Shown in pieces: positions 9,986-20,145 of a stretch of 64,000 nt of DNA. Each line of letters opens with the position of its first letter. The first letter of the stretch is position 1. The DNA comes from Orobanche coerulescens. Lineage: Eukaryota > Streptophyta > Magnoliopsida > Lamiales > Orobanchaceae. Position numbers and translations under genes: made by a program. The notes beneath the pieces were generated by a model. The model saw only the letters and a list, made by a program, of their open reading frames with translations, was not told the origin of the DNA and ran no database searches. The stretch spans positions 99,290,501-99,354,500 of the forward strand of contig CM065815.1 in assembly GCA_033398695.1 (NCBI GenBank). Direction: 5' to 3'.

Positions 9986-10516
9986 GACATCTGATCAGGC
10001 GAAACGCCTTCAGATACGAGTAAGGGTGAACCGCCCTCTGACATCTGATCAGGCGAAACGCCTTCAGATCCGAGTAAGGGTGAACCGCCCTCTGACATCT
10101 GATCAGGCGAAACGCCTTCAGATCCGAGTAAGGGTGAACCGCCCTCTGACATCTGATCAGGCGAAACGCCTTCAGATCCGAGTAAGGGTGAACCGCCCTC
10201 TGACATCTGATCAGGCGAAACGCCTTCAGATCCGAGTAAGGGTGAACCGCCCTCTGACATCTGATCAGCAAACGCCTGAGATCCGAGTAAGGGTGAACCG
10301 CCTCGACATCCGATCGGCAACGCCTTGATCCGAGTAAGGGTGAACCACCCTCTGACATCTGATCAGGCGAAACGCCTTCAGATCCGAGTAAGGGTGAACC
10401 ACCCTCTGACATCTGATCAGGCGAAACGCCTTCAGATCCGAGTAAGGGTGAACCGCCCTCTGACATCTGATCAGGCGAAACGCCTTCAGATCTGAATAAG
10501 GGTGAACCGCCCTATG
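9986..10516. repeat. 54-bp tandem array, about 10 copies
   Basis: Units begin GACATCTGATCAGGCGAAAC and end with GTGAACCGCCCTCT, at 9986, 10040, 10094, 10148, 10202 and so on to about 10516. Five are near-identical; two around 10256-10340 have lost several bases; the last is diverged. Because 54 is a multiple of three, open frames exist on both strands with an 18-residue period, but codon content is arbitrary. It lies between integrase and the 3' end of the antisense gene. In related Tat/Ogre elements, 3' tandem arrays can seed satellite DNA. Confidence 0.93.
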
Positions 10517-10519
10517 AAG

Positions 10520-10864
10520 CTATGACTAATGGAAATACCCAGCCTACACTAAAGATCGGTGAAAAAGTTAAGTCAAAGTGGTCGGGTTACATTTAAGATA
10601 TTTCGAAATTTAATAGTCGGGACTATACTAAGGAAAAGGCCGGGCCATGTTGGAAAGTAATCATATCAAATCAAACAGGCACAGATACATCAAGGTTACA
10701 ATCAACACCGAACTATATTAACTTGTCATACAAAGCACATCACTATCATACAAACCCCAAGTATATTCAACTCAAAAAGTTTAGATTCAAAATAGCTGTG
10801 CTAGTACAATAAAAAAGAAAAAAAGGGAATAAGAAACAGAAGAAAATATATATACATGTCTACA
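10520..10864. other. Non-coding spacer of the Tat element
   Basis: AT-richer sequence between the tandem array and the stop of the antisense gene. No open frame or motif of note; it would serve as 3' UTR of the antisense transcript and part of the sense 3' region. Confidence 0.5.
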
Positions 10865-11788
10865 CTAAACTACAGGCTCTGAAGACGGAGGAGGCAACGG
10901 AGGAGAAGCATCATGGTCGGTCCCAACCAACTCGGGATTAGGAGTGCTGGCCTTAACAGGCGAGCTAGGAGGAGTAGAAGGCAGCTCCAAATCCAGGCCA
11001 GATTTCTTTATGGACTCCTCAAGGGCGTCCTTCCACCAGGCCGCCTCCAGAGATTCTTCCACGTCCCCGGACTAACCCGAAGGAACGGGAGCCCCGTCCA
11101 ATGCAGCATCCCGGTCCAGCTCGCCCGTAAAACCCAAAGAAGCTAGCTGCTCACGAGCACGAGTTAGAGCAAAATCAAAATATTGTGTCGCGGCAGGGGC
11201 TAGCTTAACCAGAAAAGCGGTAGAATTATGATACCGGGCCAGGAGGGCAGAACGGTAGGCCTCCAGGAAAGAGTGACCAACGTCACTGGTCAGAAATCGA
11301 CGTCGGCCATCCGTCGTCCCGCGCTCATAAGACGATCCCTCGGATCTAGCCTCGGCTAGTTGAGCTTCCAGCTGGGTCACCTTTTCCGATTCCGCTCTAG
11401 CTTGAGCTTCGAGTTGGGTGACCTTCTCCAACTCAGCCTTAGCCCGGGCCTCAAGTTGAGCTATCCTCTCGAATTCGGCCCTAGCTTCCGACAACTGAGC
11501 CTCGAGCTGGCTCACCTTCTCCGTTTCAGCTGTAGACAGGGCCTTCCAAAATTTCAGCTCTTGGTTCAGCTGAACATTGGCCATCTGAGCCCGTTCCAAA
11601 ACCGCCTCCCGCTCAGAACCTTTCTTAAGGGCAGCATCTAAGCGATACTCCCTCTCTTGAAGCTGAGCCGAGAGATCGGAATTAGCCGACAGGGCGGCCT
11701 CCAGGTCGGCTGACAGCTGGGTGAGCTGGGAGGAAGACGTAGCGCCGAGCTTATGATCCTATGCGAAGGTCACAAAGGTGGCGAAGAA

Positions 11789-11881
11789 CTGCACAAGAAA
11801 GCAAGTTATATCAGGTCGGCAGAGGGGTAATAATAAAGGGGAAAATAATCAAAAAGGGGGGAAGGCAAAAGAGGTTAATAC
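11789..11881 (-). other. Intron 2 of the Tat antisense gene
   Basis: Minus-strand donor GGGAAG|GTATTAACC and acceptor TTCTTGTGCAG|TTCTTCGCC, with T/C-rich sequence before the acceptor. Removal of 93 bases joins MMMYFGK to FFATFVTFA in frame. A TAG follows 10 codons later. Confidence 0.65.
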
Positions 11882-12321
11882 CTTCCCAAAATACATCATC
11901 ATGGCGTCAAAGCGAGGGTCCTCCACGACATCTCGTAATCCCAGCTTATCCTTAGCCGGGACCATGGAGCTGAAATAGGGAAGAAATCTCTCAAACTCCT
12001 TGCAACGGAGAAGAGTCTCCATAGCCGGACCTGGGGGACCCGCGGTCTTCGGCCGTTTGGAAGCAGGGGAGCTAGGAGAAGGGGCCCTCTGAGTGACCTG
12101 AAGCTGCCGAGACGAGCTCGCAGGGCTTCGTTCGGTGGTCAAGGTAGGAGCCAGGTCGGAGGGGAGAGTTACCCCAGACTTGGGGCGAGAAGGGAGCTTC
12201 CGTTTAACTTTGGTTGAGCCTTCTGCCCTCTCCTTGGGGGGATTCGTCGACTTAAGGACCTTCTCTTTCATTGGTTCAGCCGGCTTGGAGGCATCCGACT
12301 GGCAGGTCCGCATGAACCGAT

Positions 12322-12402
12322 CTACAAAAAACAATACAAACGGTCAGGTAAATAGCTAAAACGCAAAATAACAAAGATCTGGAAAAAACAGATAAAGCCT
12401 AC
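12322..12402 (-). other. Intron 1 of the Tat antisense gene
   Basis: On the minus strand the donor is CATCG|GTAGGCTT and the acceptor TTTTTTGTAG|ATCGG, preceded by a T-rich tract. Removal of 81 bases keeps the frame and joins PDI to DRFMRTC. The unspliced reading hits stops. Confidence 0.7.
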
Positions 12403-13602
12403 CGATGTCAGGGATAGCCGGGTAAGGATTCGAGCTCAGCCCACAATGGAACAGAAGATCATGGAATTGCGTCAGCTGGAAAGCATTATAGGGAATGGCA
12501 TTCCATTCCCGAACTTTCTCGACCCACGCAGCCCGGATGGAATTGCGCCTAGGAATAGGATCCTGGCTCGGAGTAGCCTGCGTCCATTCCGTAGGAAAGC
12601 CCCAAGAATCAGATGTAGGGAGCCGGAGGAAAAAGAAGCGGGACCTCCAGTCCTTCACATTGGAAGGGAGGTGGGTGAAGAAATGGGCGTTGTTTCGGGA
12701 AGTCAAGTAAAAGGAGCCTTTAAAACTCTTTAGCCCAAAAAAAAATAGAAAAAGCCCAGGTCGGGTTCCTCATGTCTGTAATGACACAGCACGAGATAAC
12801 CAACCATGTAACGAAAAGAGTTAGGAGAAAACTGGTTTAGGGGAAGATTATACTTAACGGAGAGAGAGACAAGGAAGGGATGGGGTGGAAAGCGAAGACC
12901 ACTACTCACCTGATCCACGAACCAGGTAATATGCCCTGGAGGAGGATGATCAGGGGTATCACTAGCCTGAGGCGTGACAAATTCCCACCCCGGGGGAAGT
13001 CTAAGAAATCTTATAAAACTAGCCAGCGCGGCTGGGCTAGTCCTCGATAGAGGATGAGGAGGGAGAACTCGAGTCGCTCCTACAACCGTCTGATATGGAT
13101 CGGCTAAGAGGCCGGTCACAGTTACTTCGTCCATAGGAGGAGGGGAAGGAGGATCTACAATGATTAGGGTGATGCCATAGGGAGGGATGTCACCTAGCTC
13201 GGACCAGTCTACATCACCTAAGGGCTCATCCCTAAGACAGAGGGAGGAACCAGTAGCTCGCCCTGACCTACCCCCCGAATCCCCATCAGAAGAGGAAAGA
13301 CCTTCTAAAAAAGAGTTCACGGCCGATTCGCCAGAAATATTTTGAGAATCCGAAGCAGACGACATAATAAAAGGAAGAAAAGGGGGGAAGAAGAAAAGGA
13401 AAATATCTGTAAAACAAATCAAAAACTAAAGAGGTGTTTAGATGAACATACCCATTGGATTGGGTTGAAGATCGCCGGAGAAAGGTAGAAGAAGTACCAC
13501 CGAAAGCAGGAAATCAAGGTCGCAGGTGTCGCCGGAGTTACCCTCACACTAGTATGTCGCAAGAAGAAAAGTTGGAAATGGCAGAAGGGGGTATAGGATC
13601 CA

Positions 13603-13610
13603 TATTTATA
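13603..13610 (-). promoter_or_regulatory. TATA box for the Tat antisense gene
   Basis: Minus strand CTATAAATATGG, about 240 bases upstream of ATG 13365, inside the internal region and not in the LTR. It suggests the antisense gene has its own promoter. Confidence 0.5.
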
Positions 13611-13900
13611 GAGGAGAGGGGGAAGATCGAAGAAGAGAACGGGCGATCTGGAGCGTCCGATGCCTCCTACAAAAGAACGGCTGGGATTTGGCACCACCTT
13701 ATCCGACCTATAGCAGGTCGACACCTGGCTTTGACCATCGACGCGACGTTTGGGAGGCGGGGAAAGGAAAAGACAGGTTATTATCGCGCACGAAGTCCAA
13801 AGAGCCTCGTTATCTGGGAACGGGAGTCCCAAGGATTATTGCATCAAGGTCGTCCGATTATAAACAAATCTTACTCTACTCGGTCTTACAGCTCGACTAG

Positions 13901-13916
13901 AGTAGGGGGGACTGGT
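13901..13916 (+). other. Polypurine tract of the Tat element
   Basis: AGTAGGGGGGACTGGT lies directly before the 3' LTR; the G-rich part is a fair polypurine tract for plus-strand priming. Confidence 0.65.
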
Positions 13917-14635
13917 TGATAGGACGCCGAATGTACGCTCCCTGAAAACCCGGTTTAAAATATTGACCAATAAAAGTCCGACCTAGGTTCTTAGATAAGG
14001 GGATGCCAACCTCAAGGTCCTTTAGAAGATCGCCGACCTCGGAGGCCCCACTTAGCTGTAACGTCTGTTAGCAGGGCGCCGACCTCGGAGGCCCCGCTGA
14101 CCTTTGATATCTGATAAAAGGTCGCCGACCTCGGAGGCCCCGCTTAGCTGTGACATCTGTTAGAAGGGCGCCGACCTCGGAGGCCCCGCTGACCTATGAT
14201 ATCTGATAAAAGGTTGCCGACCTCAAAGGTCTCTCGACCTACGGATTTGAATATGAATGAGCCGACCTAAAACCACCGAACTCAGGAAGGTCGAACTCTT
14301 GGGAAAGAAGATTCTGACTCACCTGACAGAATCCCTAAGATCCAGGGATTGAGAGCCCATACCTTGCAATCCCGGAAATCCAGGGATGGAAAATCGCAGC
14401 CTGAATCCCTGGATATCCGGGATTTTCTATGGAAATCAGGGAAAATCTTAGACAAACAAGGCACCCTCCTCCTATAAAAGGGAGAGAGGGGGTTTCTCAA
14501 AAGGGGACACACGCTGAGAATATATCATATTTTAGAGAGAGAAAGAAAAGAGAATACTTCATACATTTTGGGTTTTCTTAGCTAAACTTCTAAGATCAAC
14601 CCGGTTTTTGGTGACCGATCAGCTCGGTTACATCA
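13917..14635 (+). repeat. 3' LTR of the Tat element
   Basis: 719 bases, TGATAGGACGCC to CGGTTACATCA. Differs from the 5' copy by about 15 substitutions and no length change. Followed by attat, the right target duplication. Confidence 0.93.
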
Positions 14636-15426
14636 ATTATGATAATTCTAAAAAAGTAATATTTTAATTATATATTGATAATGGATGTTAAATTAGAGGT
14701 GGTGGATAAAAGTTTAATTCAAATCTTTATAATAAAAACGGAGTTGAGACAATAAAGTTGTTAACTTATATTGAGAGAAAATTCAAAAAACTTTGGTTGA
14801 CATTAAAAAGTAAAGTTTAGGGTTTAGGGTTTAGGGACACCTTGAACCACATCCCAAAAATATCCGTGCTTTATGAGTGTTGTACCGCGTGCTTTACTAT
14901 TAATTTTATTATAATATTATTATGAATATTATATCTGTAAAACATGTAGTACAACACCCATAAAGCACGGAGTGTGTATAGGGGTTTGGTTGAGGGTGTT
15001 GCTCTATCACCTTTCATCTCAAAAACCTACAGAAAACACACTTTTTTTTTGTGCGACCCATTTCTAAAAGTAAAGTAGATGTTGACAACTTTTTTTTTTA
15101 ATTTTCCCAATATGATACTATTATGGTTTAATTAAAACGTGTCAATTATCTTGTAGAATAATAAAATAAATGAAAAATCTTTAAATTTTAAGATAATTAG
15201 ATTAACAAATTCTGCTGGTTGCAGTTTTCATCCTGTTAGTTGCCAAAATTAGAGAATAATTGTCATTTTTATTGCACTTTTTGAAATCGGTAATTAAAAT
15301 TCATGAATAAATATTTATAAATTTACTATAAGTTTCGTTCTAAATATACACAAGAAACTATATTAAAATATAAAAATTATTCCATAAATTATTATTCCCG
15401 TGATTTGTCTTACCTAATAGTGATTA
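14636..15426. other. AT-rich spacer with a MITE-like hairpin
   Basis: No gene. Includes three TTTAGGG units at about 14816-14836 (too short to be telomeric), and the hairpin element listed separately. The remainder is AT-rich. Confidence 0.5.
14836..15010. mobile_element. Small MITE-like inverted-repeat element
   Basis: The arm CCGTGCTTTATGAGTGTTGT near 14862 pairs with ACAACACCCATAAAGCACGG near 14950 with one mismatch over about 22 bases. Outside these arms further sequence is imperfectly paired (ACCTTGAACCACATCCC on the left, the inverse of GGGTTTGGTTGAGGGTG on the right). The middle is AT-rich and non-coding. Size and structure suit a MITE, but no target duplication is certain. Confidence 0.5.
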
Positions 15427-15928
15427 CACTACAAGAAAAACGTACATTACCAGTGGCAATTCCATCGGAACAAGCTACAAAATCCATCTGTAATTACACT
15501 ACATATAGGATTATAGATAGAAATGTCTGTTTGGAAAATGCTGGTCGGTAAGAAGTTGCCGACAAATCTTACGATATATAATATAATATAATTCGATAAA
15601 ACGATATATAATTTGCTTTTCGACAAATTTCGGACAAATTTTACGATACAATATAATTCGTAAAACAATATGTATGTATTATAATTTTCAATATATAATG
15701 TAATATTGAAAATTATAATATAATTTTTAATATTACTATATAATAAAATATATTAATATTCAATATATTGGACATTTAACAGTGATTCTTTTTAACCGCT
15801 GTTACATGAAAATTTTAACAGCGATTTTCTTCAGAACCAATGTTAAAATGTCACCACTTCATTTTAACAGCGGTGTTTTTAGAACCGCTGCTAGAGTGCC
15901 GCTGTTAAGTGCTGTTTTTGTAGTAGTG
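15427..15928. mobile_element. CACTA ends of two different families, juxtaposed
   Basis: The left end is CACTACAAGAAAAAC at 15427, the same family as the element ending at 3554. The right end at 15928 is the inverse of CACTACTACAAAAACAGC, with AACAGCGG/CCGCTGTT subterminal repeats at about 15775-15910, a different family. Flanking triplets (tta and gta) do not match, so this is not one element but a truncated left end next to a truncated right end. The central part is AT-rich and non-coding. Confidence 0.55.
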
Positions 15929-16257
15929 GTAGTAAGATTCTACTTGATGTCTTTCCTTATAAGGAATCCTACATGTGGAAGAAGTCTCATTGTAAAGCAT
16001 ATATAAAGCCCTCTATCAGTGTTATGAATACAATGGTCTACAAGCCAACGACTAATTTGTTTGGCAACGACTAATTTCGGATCGTCGGCTAAACCTAGAA
16101 AAATATATAAGCTCGATCTCTGTAATCATTTTGAAATTATTTTCTCAGTATTCTGTTAGAAAAAATTAGAAAGAAAAGGATAAAGCTCAAAATCACCTGG
16201 AATGCCGAGCTTGCGACATCATCAGGGCGACACACAGAAGGCCTTTCGAGAGAAGTA
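15929..16257. other. Spacer, probably inside a second CACTA relic
   Basis: Contains a TATATAAA at 16000-16007 and, at about 16040-16095, copies of AACGACTAATTT and GTCGGCTAAA. The latter match the subterminal motif of the CACTA relic at 16870-17234, so the relic probably begins near here. Confidence 0.4.
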
Positions 16258-16473
16258 ATGAAGATAGCAAATGAAATCAGACTTGACTCGGAAAGGCAGG
16301 CTGAAGAGAAGTTTGCTAAATTCCAGGAAGAGCAACAACAATTGACGGCTCAGCACCAGCAAGCGATGACGTTCCAGCACCAACAGGCGATGGAGAGGCA
16401 GCAACTGGTGATGCCTCAGCAGATGCAAATGATATTTGTATGTATGAACTCACTCAGCTCGACTATGACTTAG
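16258..16473 (+). pseudogene. Gln-rich coiled-coil fragment, likely tail of a CACTA transposase
   Basis: A 71-codon frame that reads ANEIRLDSERQAEEKFAKFQ followed by a Gln-rich helix (EEQQQLTAQHQQAM, FQHQQAMERQQL). Similar coiled-coil tails end plant Transposase_24 proteins, and the following codons read into a Pro-rich stretch after the stop. Upstream 16200-16257 shows related residues in other frames. No catalytic domain. Neighbouring subterminal repeats support a CACTA origin; as an isolated Gln-rich frame the call is uncertain. Confidence 0.4.
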
Positions 16474-16869
16474 GCGGGATTTCCGGCACCACCCCCAGTT
16501 ACGCCTTTATAGGCTCAACCTTCATCTTCACGACACTATACAATGACTCATATGACAGTAGTGATTATATTTTTCGCGGTTTGGGGAGTATTTAGTTTTT
16601 TTTTTTATATATTTGTGTAGATGTAATGATGTACACATATTTTGGATATTATGTTGGCGAATATTGTGATTTTATTGAGGTTGGTATATCTTGATGTGTT
16701 TCGTTGAAGATGTTGGTTTATATTATATTTTTTTGACTTGTTGTGTATTTGGAGTTGTGTATTATTAATATTGTATATTCATGTTTGGTTAATGGTAGTG
16801 TATATTCATAAATAAATTTTGATAAAACAAAATTTAAAATTTATTTTTTATTAAACAATTACTAGTCGA
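16474..16869. other. Non-coding AT/T-rich stretch of the CACTA relic
   Basis: After a short Pro-rich coding remnant (to about 16515) the sequence is T-rich, probably 3' UTR of the transposase fragment. Nothing else seen. Confidence 0.4.
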
Positions 16870-17234
16870 CCACTTCTACAAAAACTATCGGCTAAGTCCA
16901 ATTTTTATTAATTACAAAACAATGCGGTCGGCTAAAGTGTTTCTCACTTAATAAAACAGTAAACTTTAGCCGATGGTAATTGTAGAATTGAATTGGTCAT
17001 CTAAAGTATTCTTTATTATTTAAATAATACACTTTAGCCAACAACTCGTTCAGAATTAGTCAGGTAAAGTATATTTTATTATTTAAATAATACACTTTAG
17101 CTGACGATCCCGTCTAGAATTAGTCGGCTAAAGTATATTTTTTATTATTCAAATAATACACTTGAGCTGTCAAACCGTCATCTTAAGTTTATCCAACAAC
17201 ATCTCTCTCGTCGGCTAAAGTTCATGTTTAACCT
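16870..17234. repeat. CACTA-type subterminal repeats, left part
   Basis: About nine copies of GTCGGCTAAAGT or its inverse ACTTTAGCCGAC recur every 30-50 bases in alternating orientation, separated by ATTATTTAAATAATACAC. The same motif resumes at 28941-29054 on the other side of the LINE, so both parts belong to one element. Confidence 0.65.
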
Positions 17235-17248
17235 ACAAATTCTGTTTT
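17235..17248. repeat. Left target-site duplication of the LINE
   Basis: ACAAATTCTGTTTT, identical to 28927-28940, which follows the LINE poly(A). Length of 14 bases is typical for target-primed LINE insertion. Confidence 0.85.
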
Positions 17249-17700
17249 GGTGTGCCACTTTACAAAGGCTTTATGAGACGAGAGCTCTTTGCTGGGGTGA
17301 AGCAACGGATGTTGGATAGGATCTCTGGTTGGTCCCATCGCCACCTTGCTTTTGGGGGACGCTTGGCTATTATTAAGAGCACTCTCTGCACGATTCCTCT
17401 ACACCTGCTTCAGGTGTTGGACCCTCCACAGTACATTATCCAGGAGCTCGAGCAGATCATTGCGAGATACTTCTAGGGTTCTGTTGGTCTGAAGAGGAAG
17501 ACGCACTGGGTCCGTTGGCGGCAGATTTGTCGTCCGGTCTCTGAGGAAGGCCTCGGGGTTCGTAGCCTTTCGGATATGGCGAGAGCTTTTAGTTATAAGC
17601 TCTGGTGGCGCCTTCGCGCGGGCACGTCTCTGTGGGCGCAGTTTATGCTCCGCAGAAACTGCTTTGCTGGCCTTTATACGCCTATGCGTACCGCTCTTAA
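17249..17700 (+). pseudogene. LINE ORF2 fragment, post-RT region (part 1)
   Basis: The frame from 17252 reads VPLYKGFMRRELF, SGWSHRHLAFGGRLAIIKST and IPLHLLQVLDPP, the typical segment after the RT core in plant L1-type ORF2 proteins. A TAG at 17474-17476 breaks it in the RYFWG-like motif; the same frame then continues (KTHWVRWRQICRP, LGVRSLSDMARAFSYKLWW) to the copia insertion at 17700 and resumes at 27101. Confidence 0.8.
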
Positions 17701-19578
17701 TGTTGGGATTCCGAAAATAAAACGAAATACGCAGCGGAAAAAATACGAATCCCAAACAGGATCGATCAAGTAACGTATATACGAAAAAATAAATACGAAG
17801 ATAAAGATCATACCCTTGAAGCCTTTGAAATAATTCTTCGTAAAATTGGATGACGATCACGAACCTCGTCCCGAACACGAAATCCCTTTGTTCCAAGCAC
17901 CGAAAGTTCGAAGCCTCTACTTCACACGCGTCGGAAGTTGCCCGGAAAAATTTCGACGAGACTCCGTTCTCCAAGAACACGGCTAGGGAACTCGTAGGAA
18001 TTTTTCTCTCAATTTTTCTTAACTTTTATAACACCTCTAAGATGAAAATTATAGAAAAGAAAAATTTCTCCTCCCTCCTCACAAAACTCACGTTCGCAGC
18101 AAGAAAGTATGTGTATGTGTGTGTTTTTCAAGACTCATCATACACCATATGAGTTGGTTTTTATAAAGATATAAAACAACTCATTTATGTAATTATAAAT
18201 TGAGAAAGAATCTCAACTTAACAATTATTCATGACAAGACAACACAAAACACATGCATGGTGATGATTCCATGTGATGTGGGGAGAGGAGGGTGGCCCAT
18301 GGTGGAAGTTTCTAGAAAGCGAGCCGAGTCACTCGGCTCGTGTCTGACGTTCGTCAAACGACTCAGTTAAATAAACTCCGTTTAATCACCTAATGTATTT
18401 ATATTAATTAATTAATCTAATTAATTAATAATATCAAATACAAATATATTTCTCTAAGAAATATAATTTATGAATTAAATTAATCACCCAGAACTTAATT
18501 TTAATTCATAAGACCGCTATTTTGATTTATCTAATAAATCATAATTAGATATCCAATATCTAATATTTATAGAGAGATAATAAATTCACATTTATCCGTC
18601 AACGCTCACGATGCGCGACTCGTAGGTCCGTCTTAGCCGGCATTGGGAGGAACTAATGAGTGCGGGCGGCACTTAGCCACTTAGCGGGCCGCCTTGTAAA
18701 CCCCGATCGAGAACGAATGAAGGGATCATTCTAGAACCATTATGTCGTGAATACTATATACGTATAGACCCTTCATCGGATGTCCCGGTCAAGTCTTGGG
18801 TCACGGTAAAGTCAAACCCTACTTGTTGACTAAACTCTATACATGTGTTAATGCAAATCAAGACCAACCGATCAATAGTGTATCTAATACTACTATATCG
18901 AATGCTTTGCCAAAGACTTATGATCTTATTTGCCATTAACCGTATAGGACATTCGCCCGCTCACTAACAGAGATAGAATCCTTTCTTGGCGTACAAGAAG
19001 ATCGCTACCCGCCCGTATAGTCCGCACTTCGAGGTCGACTCAAGAATTAAGCAAATGAGTCTAACTACTCTAATGACAAACTAAACGTCACAGGCACATC
19101 TTCTACCGAACCTCAAGTCAAAGGTCCACGTATACTATCACAACCTTTCGATTCGTCATAGACTCTCCGAGAGTGAATACCGTGTGATCGAATCGAGTAT
19201 GAGTCGTGTTCGAGTATCTGTCCCACCAATATACTTATAACTATGCTATCAAGACATGCACATGTCCTAGCATTAGTTATACAAATCTTATTAAAAAAAC
19301 TTAATGCCCATTTAAGTTTATTGACTTATAACGATTTACGTAAATAAACTTTAAACACTTCCAGTGCATTTTCTCTTATCCCATAACGAGAATGTAATGT
19401 TCAGTTTATTTACATGGACTTCACTTCAATGTTTACCAAGTCAAGAATGCAATTGAAATACAATAAACAGTGAATGAATCGAATTGCCTTTTTTTTATTA
19501 TTATTTATTCCATAATTACAAGTACAATGCCCCTACTCTCTCATCCCCTGAGTGGCATTCGAGGGCATATTCCTAACA
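17701..19578 (-). repeat. 3' LTR of copia-1 (left copy)
   Basis: 1878 bases; in element orientation it starts TGTTAGGAATATGCC at 19578 and ends AATCCCAACA at 17701. Contains a CpG palindrome at 18320-18340. Matches 25223-27095 closely except for clusters of small indels in GC-rich patches (about 18340-18360 and 18660-18710). Confidence 0.92.
18320..18340. repeat. CpG palindrome in the copia-1 left LTR
   Basis: CGAGCCGAG and CTCGGCTCG face each other across three bases. The right LTR copy at 25842-25864 extends the arms to 11 bases around a single central base, and is perfect. Confidence 0.8.
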
Positions 19579-19590
19579 ATCTCCCACTTG
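19579..19590 (-). other. Polypurine tract of copia-1
   Basis: In element orientation AAGTGGGAGAT lies directly before TGTTAGGAAT, the standard copia PPT-LTR junction. Confidence 0.8.
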
Positions 19591-19593
19591 CAC

Positions 19594-20097
19594 TCAATGC
19601 CACACATCATGATATCCAATACCCATGTTCTTCAGATGTCTTTCCAAGACGGCCTGAGATAATGGCTTAGTCAGCGGGTCAGAGACATTGTCTTCTGAGT
19701 CTACTCTTTCCAATGAAACATATCCTTTTTCCACCATCTCTCGAACGATGTGGTACTTTCTCTCTATATGCTTGGTGTCGTGGTGAGCCCTCGGCTCCTT
19801 GGCTTGGGCGACAGCTCCATCATTATCACAGAATAGTGATATAGGCAACTCCGCGTTAGGCACCACTTGAAGTTCTTGTATAAACTTCTGCATCCAAAAT
19901 GCTTCTTTGCTAGCCTCTGAGGCGGCTTGATACTCTGCTTGGCAGGTGGAATCTGCAGTAGCGGTTTGCTTGGAGCTTCTCCAAGATACTGCTCCTCCAT
20001 TGAGAGTAAATAAATACCCAGATGTCGACTTAGAGTCGTCATTGTCTCCTTGAAAATCGAATCGGTGAATCCAATCACCTTGATTCTCCACCACCAT
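19594..20097 (-). pseudogene. RNase H domain of copia-1
   Basis: Leftward frame of 167 codons: STSGYLFTLNGGAVSWRSSK, STCQAEYQAASEASKEAFWM, LFCDNDGAVAQAKEPRAHHD, TKHIERKYHIVREMV and the C-terminal VSDPLTKPL block, all standard in copia RNase H. Ends at 19594, a few bases before the PPT. Upstream link to RT is frameshifted. Confidence 0.88.
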
Positions 20098-20145
20098 ATG
20101 TAAGAACTAAATCTCTAGTTCTTCTTAAGTACTTAAGAATGTTCT

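Larger units (their letters stand above)
10865..13365 (-). pseudogene. Antisense intron-containing gene of the Tat element (PF04195-like)
   Basis: Read leftward from ATG 13365 (MSSASDSQNISGES). After an acidic/Ser-rich start and a Pro-rich patch, a globular part at about 12690-13000 reads HPFLVSLSVKYNLPLNQFSP and SFRYMVGYLVLCHYR, resembling the plant 'putative gypsy type transposon' family (PF04195, Transposase_28). It continues after a frameshift in the 9-A run at 12737-12745 (TSRNNAHFFTHLPSNVKDW). Two GT-AG introns (12322-12402, 11789-11881) join exons in phase. The C-terminal half is basic/Ser-rich, then a coiled coil with repeats of VTQLEAQ at about 11340-11540, ending at 10865. In-frame stops lie just after the second splice (about 11750) and at about 11072. 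Tat elements are known to carry extra and antisense ORFs; function unknown. Confidence 0.75.
3865..14635 (+). mobile_element. Ty3/gypsy LTR retrotransposon, Tat lineage, full length but inactivated
   Basis: Two 719-bp LTRs (TGATAGG...TTACATCA) enclose PBS, gag-pro, RT, two RNase H domains, integrase, a 54-bp tandem array, an antisense gene and a PPT. The second RNase H after the retroviral-type one, the absence of a chromodomain and the extra 3' region are hallmarks of the Tat lineage. Flanks atttt (3860-3864) and attat (14636-14640) fit a 5-bp target duplication with one mismatch. By eye the LTRs differ at about 15 of 719 positions (about 2 percent), which suggests a moderately young insertion. 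Gag and pol carry several frameshifts and stops. Confidence 0.92.

Noticed and set aside
9937..10466. Open frames on both strands with an 18-residue repeat
   Set aside because: They are a by-product of the 54-bp tandem array, whose length is a multiple of three. No start context or domain supports a protein.
12356..12733. Plus-strand frames opposite the Tat antisense gene
   Set aside because: The minus-strand reading has domain similarity, phase-keeping introns and a TATA box; the plus-strand frames have none.
14816..14836. Telomere-like TTTAGGG repeats
   Set aside because: Only about three units, inside AT-rich DNA between transposons; not a telomere.
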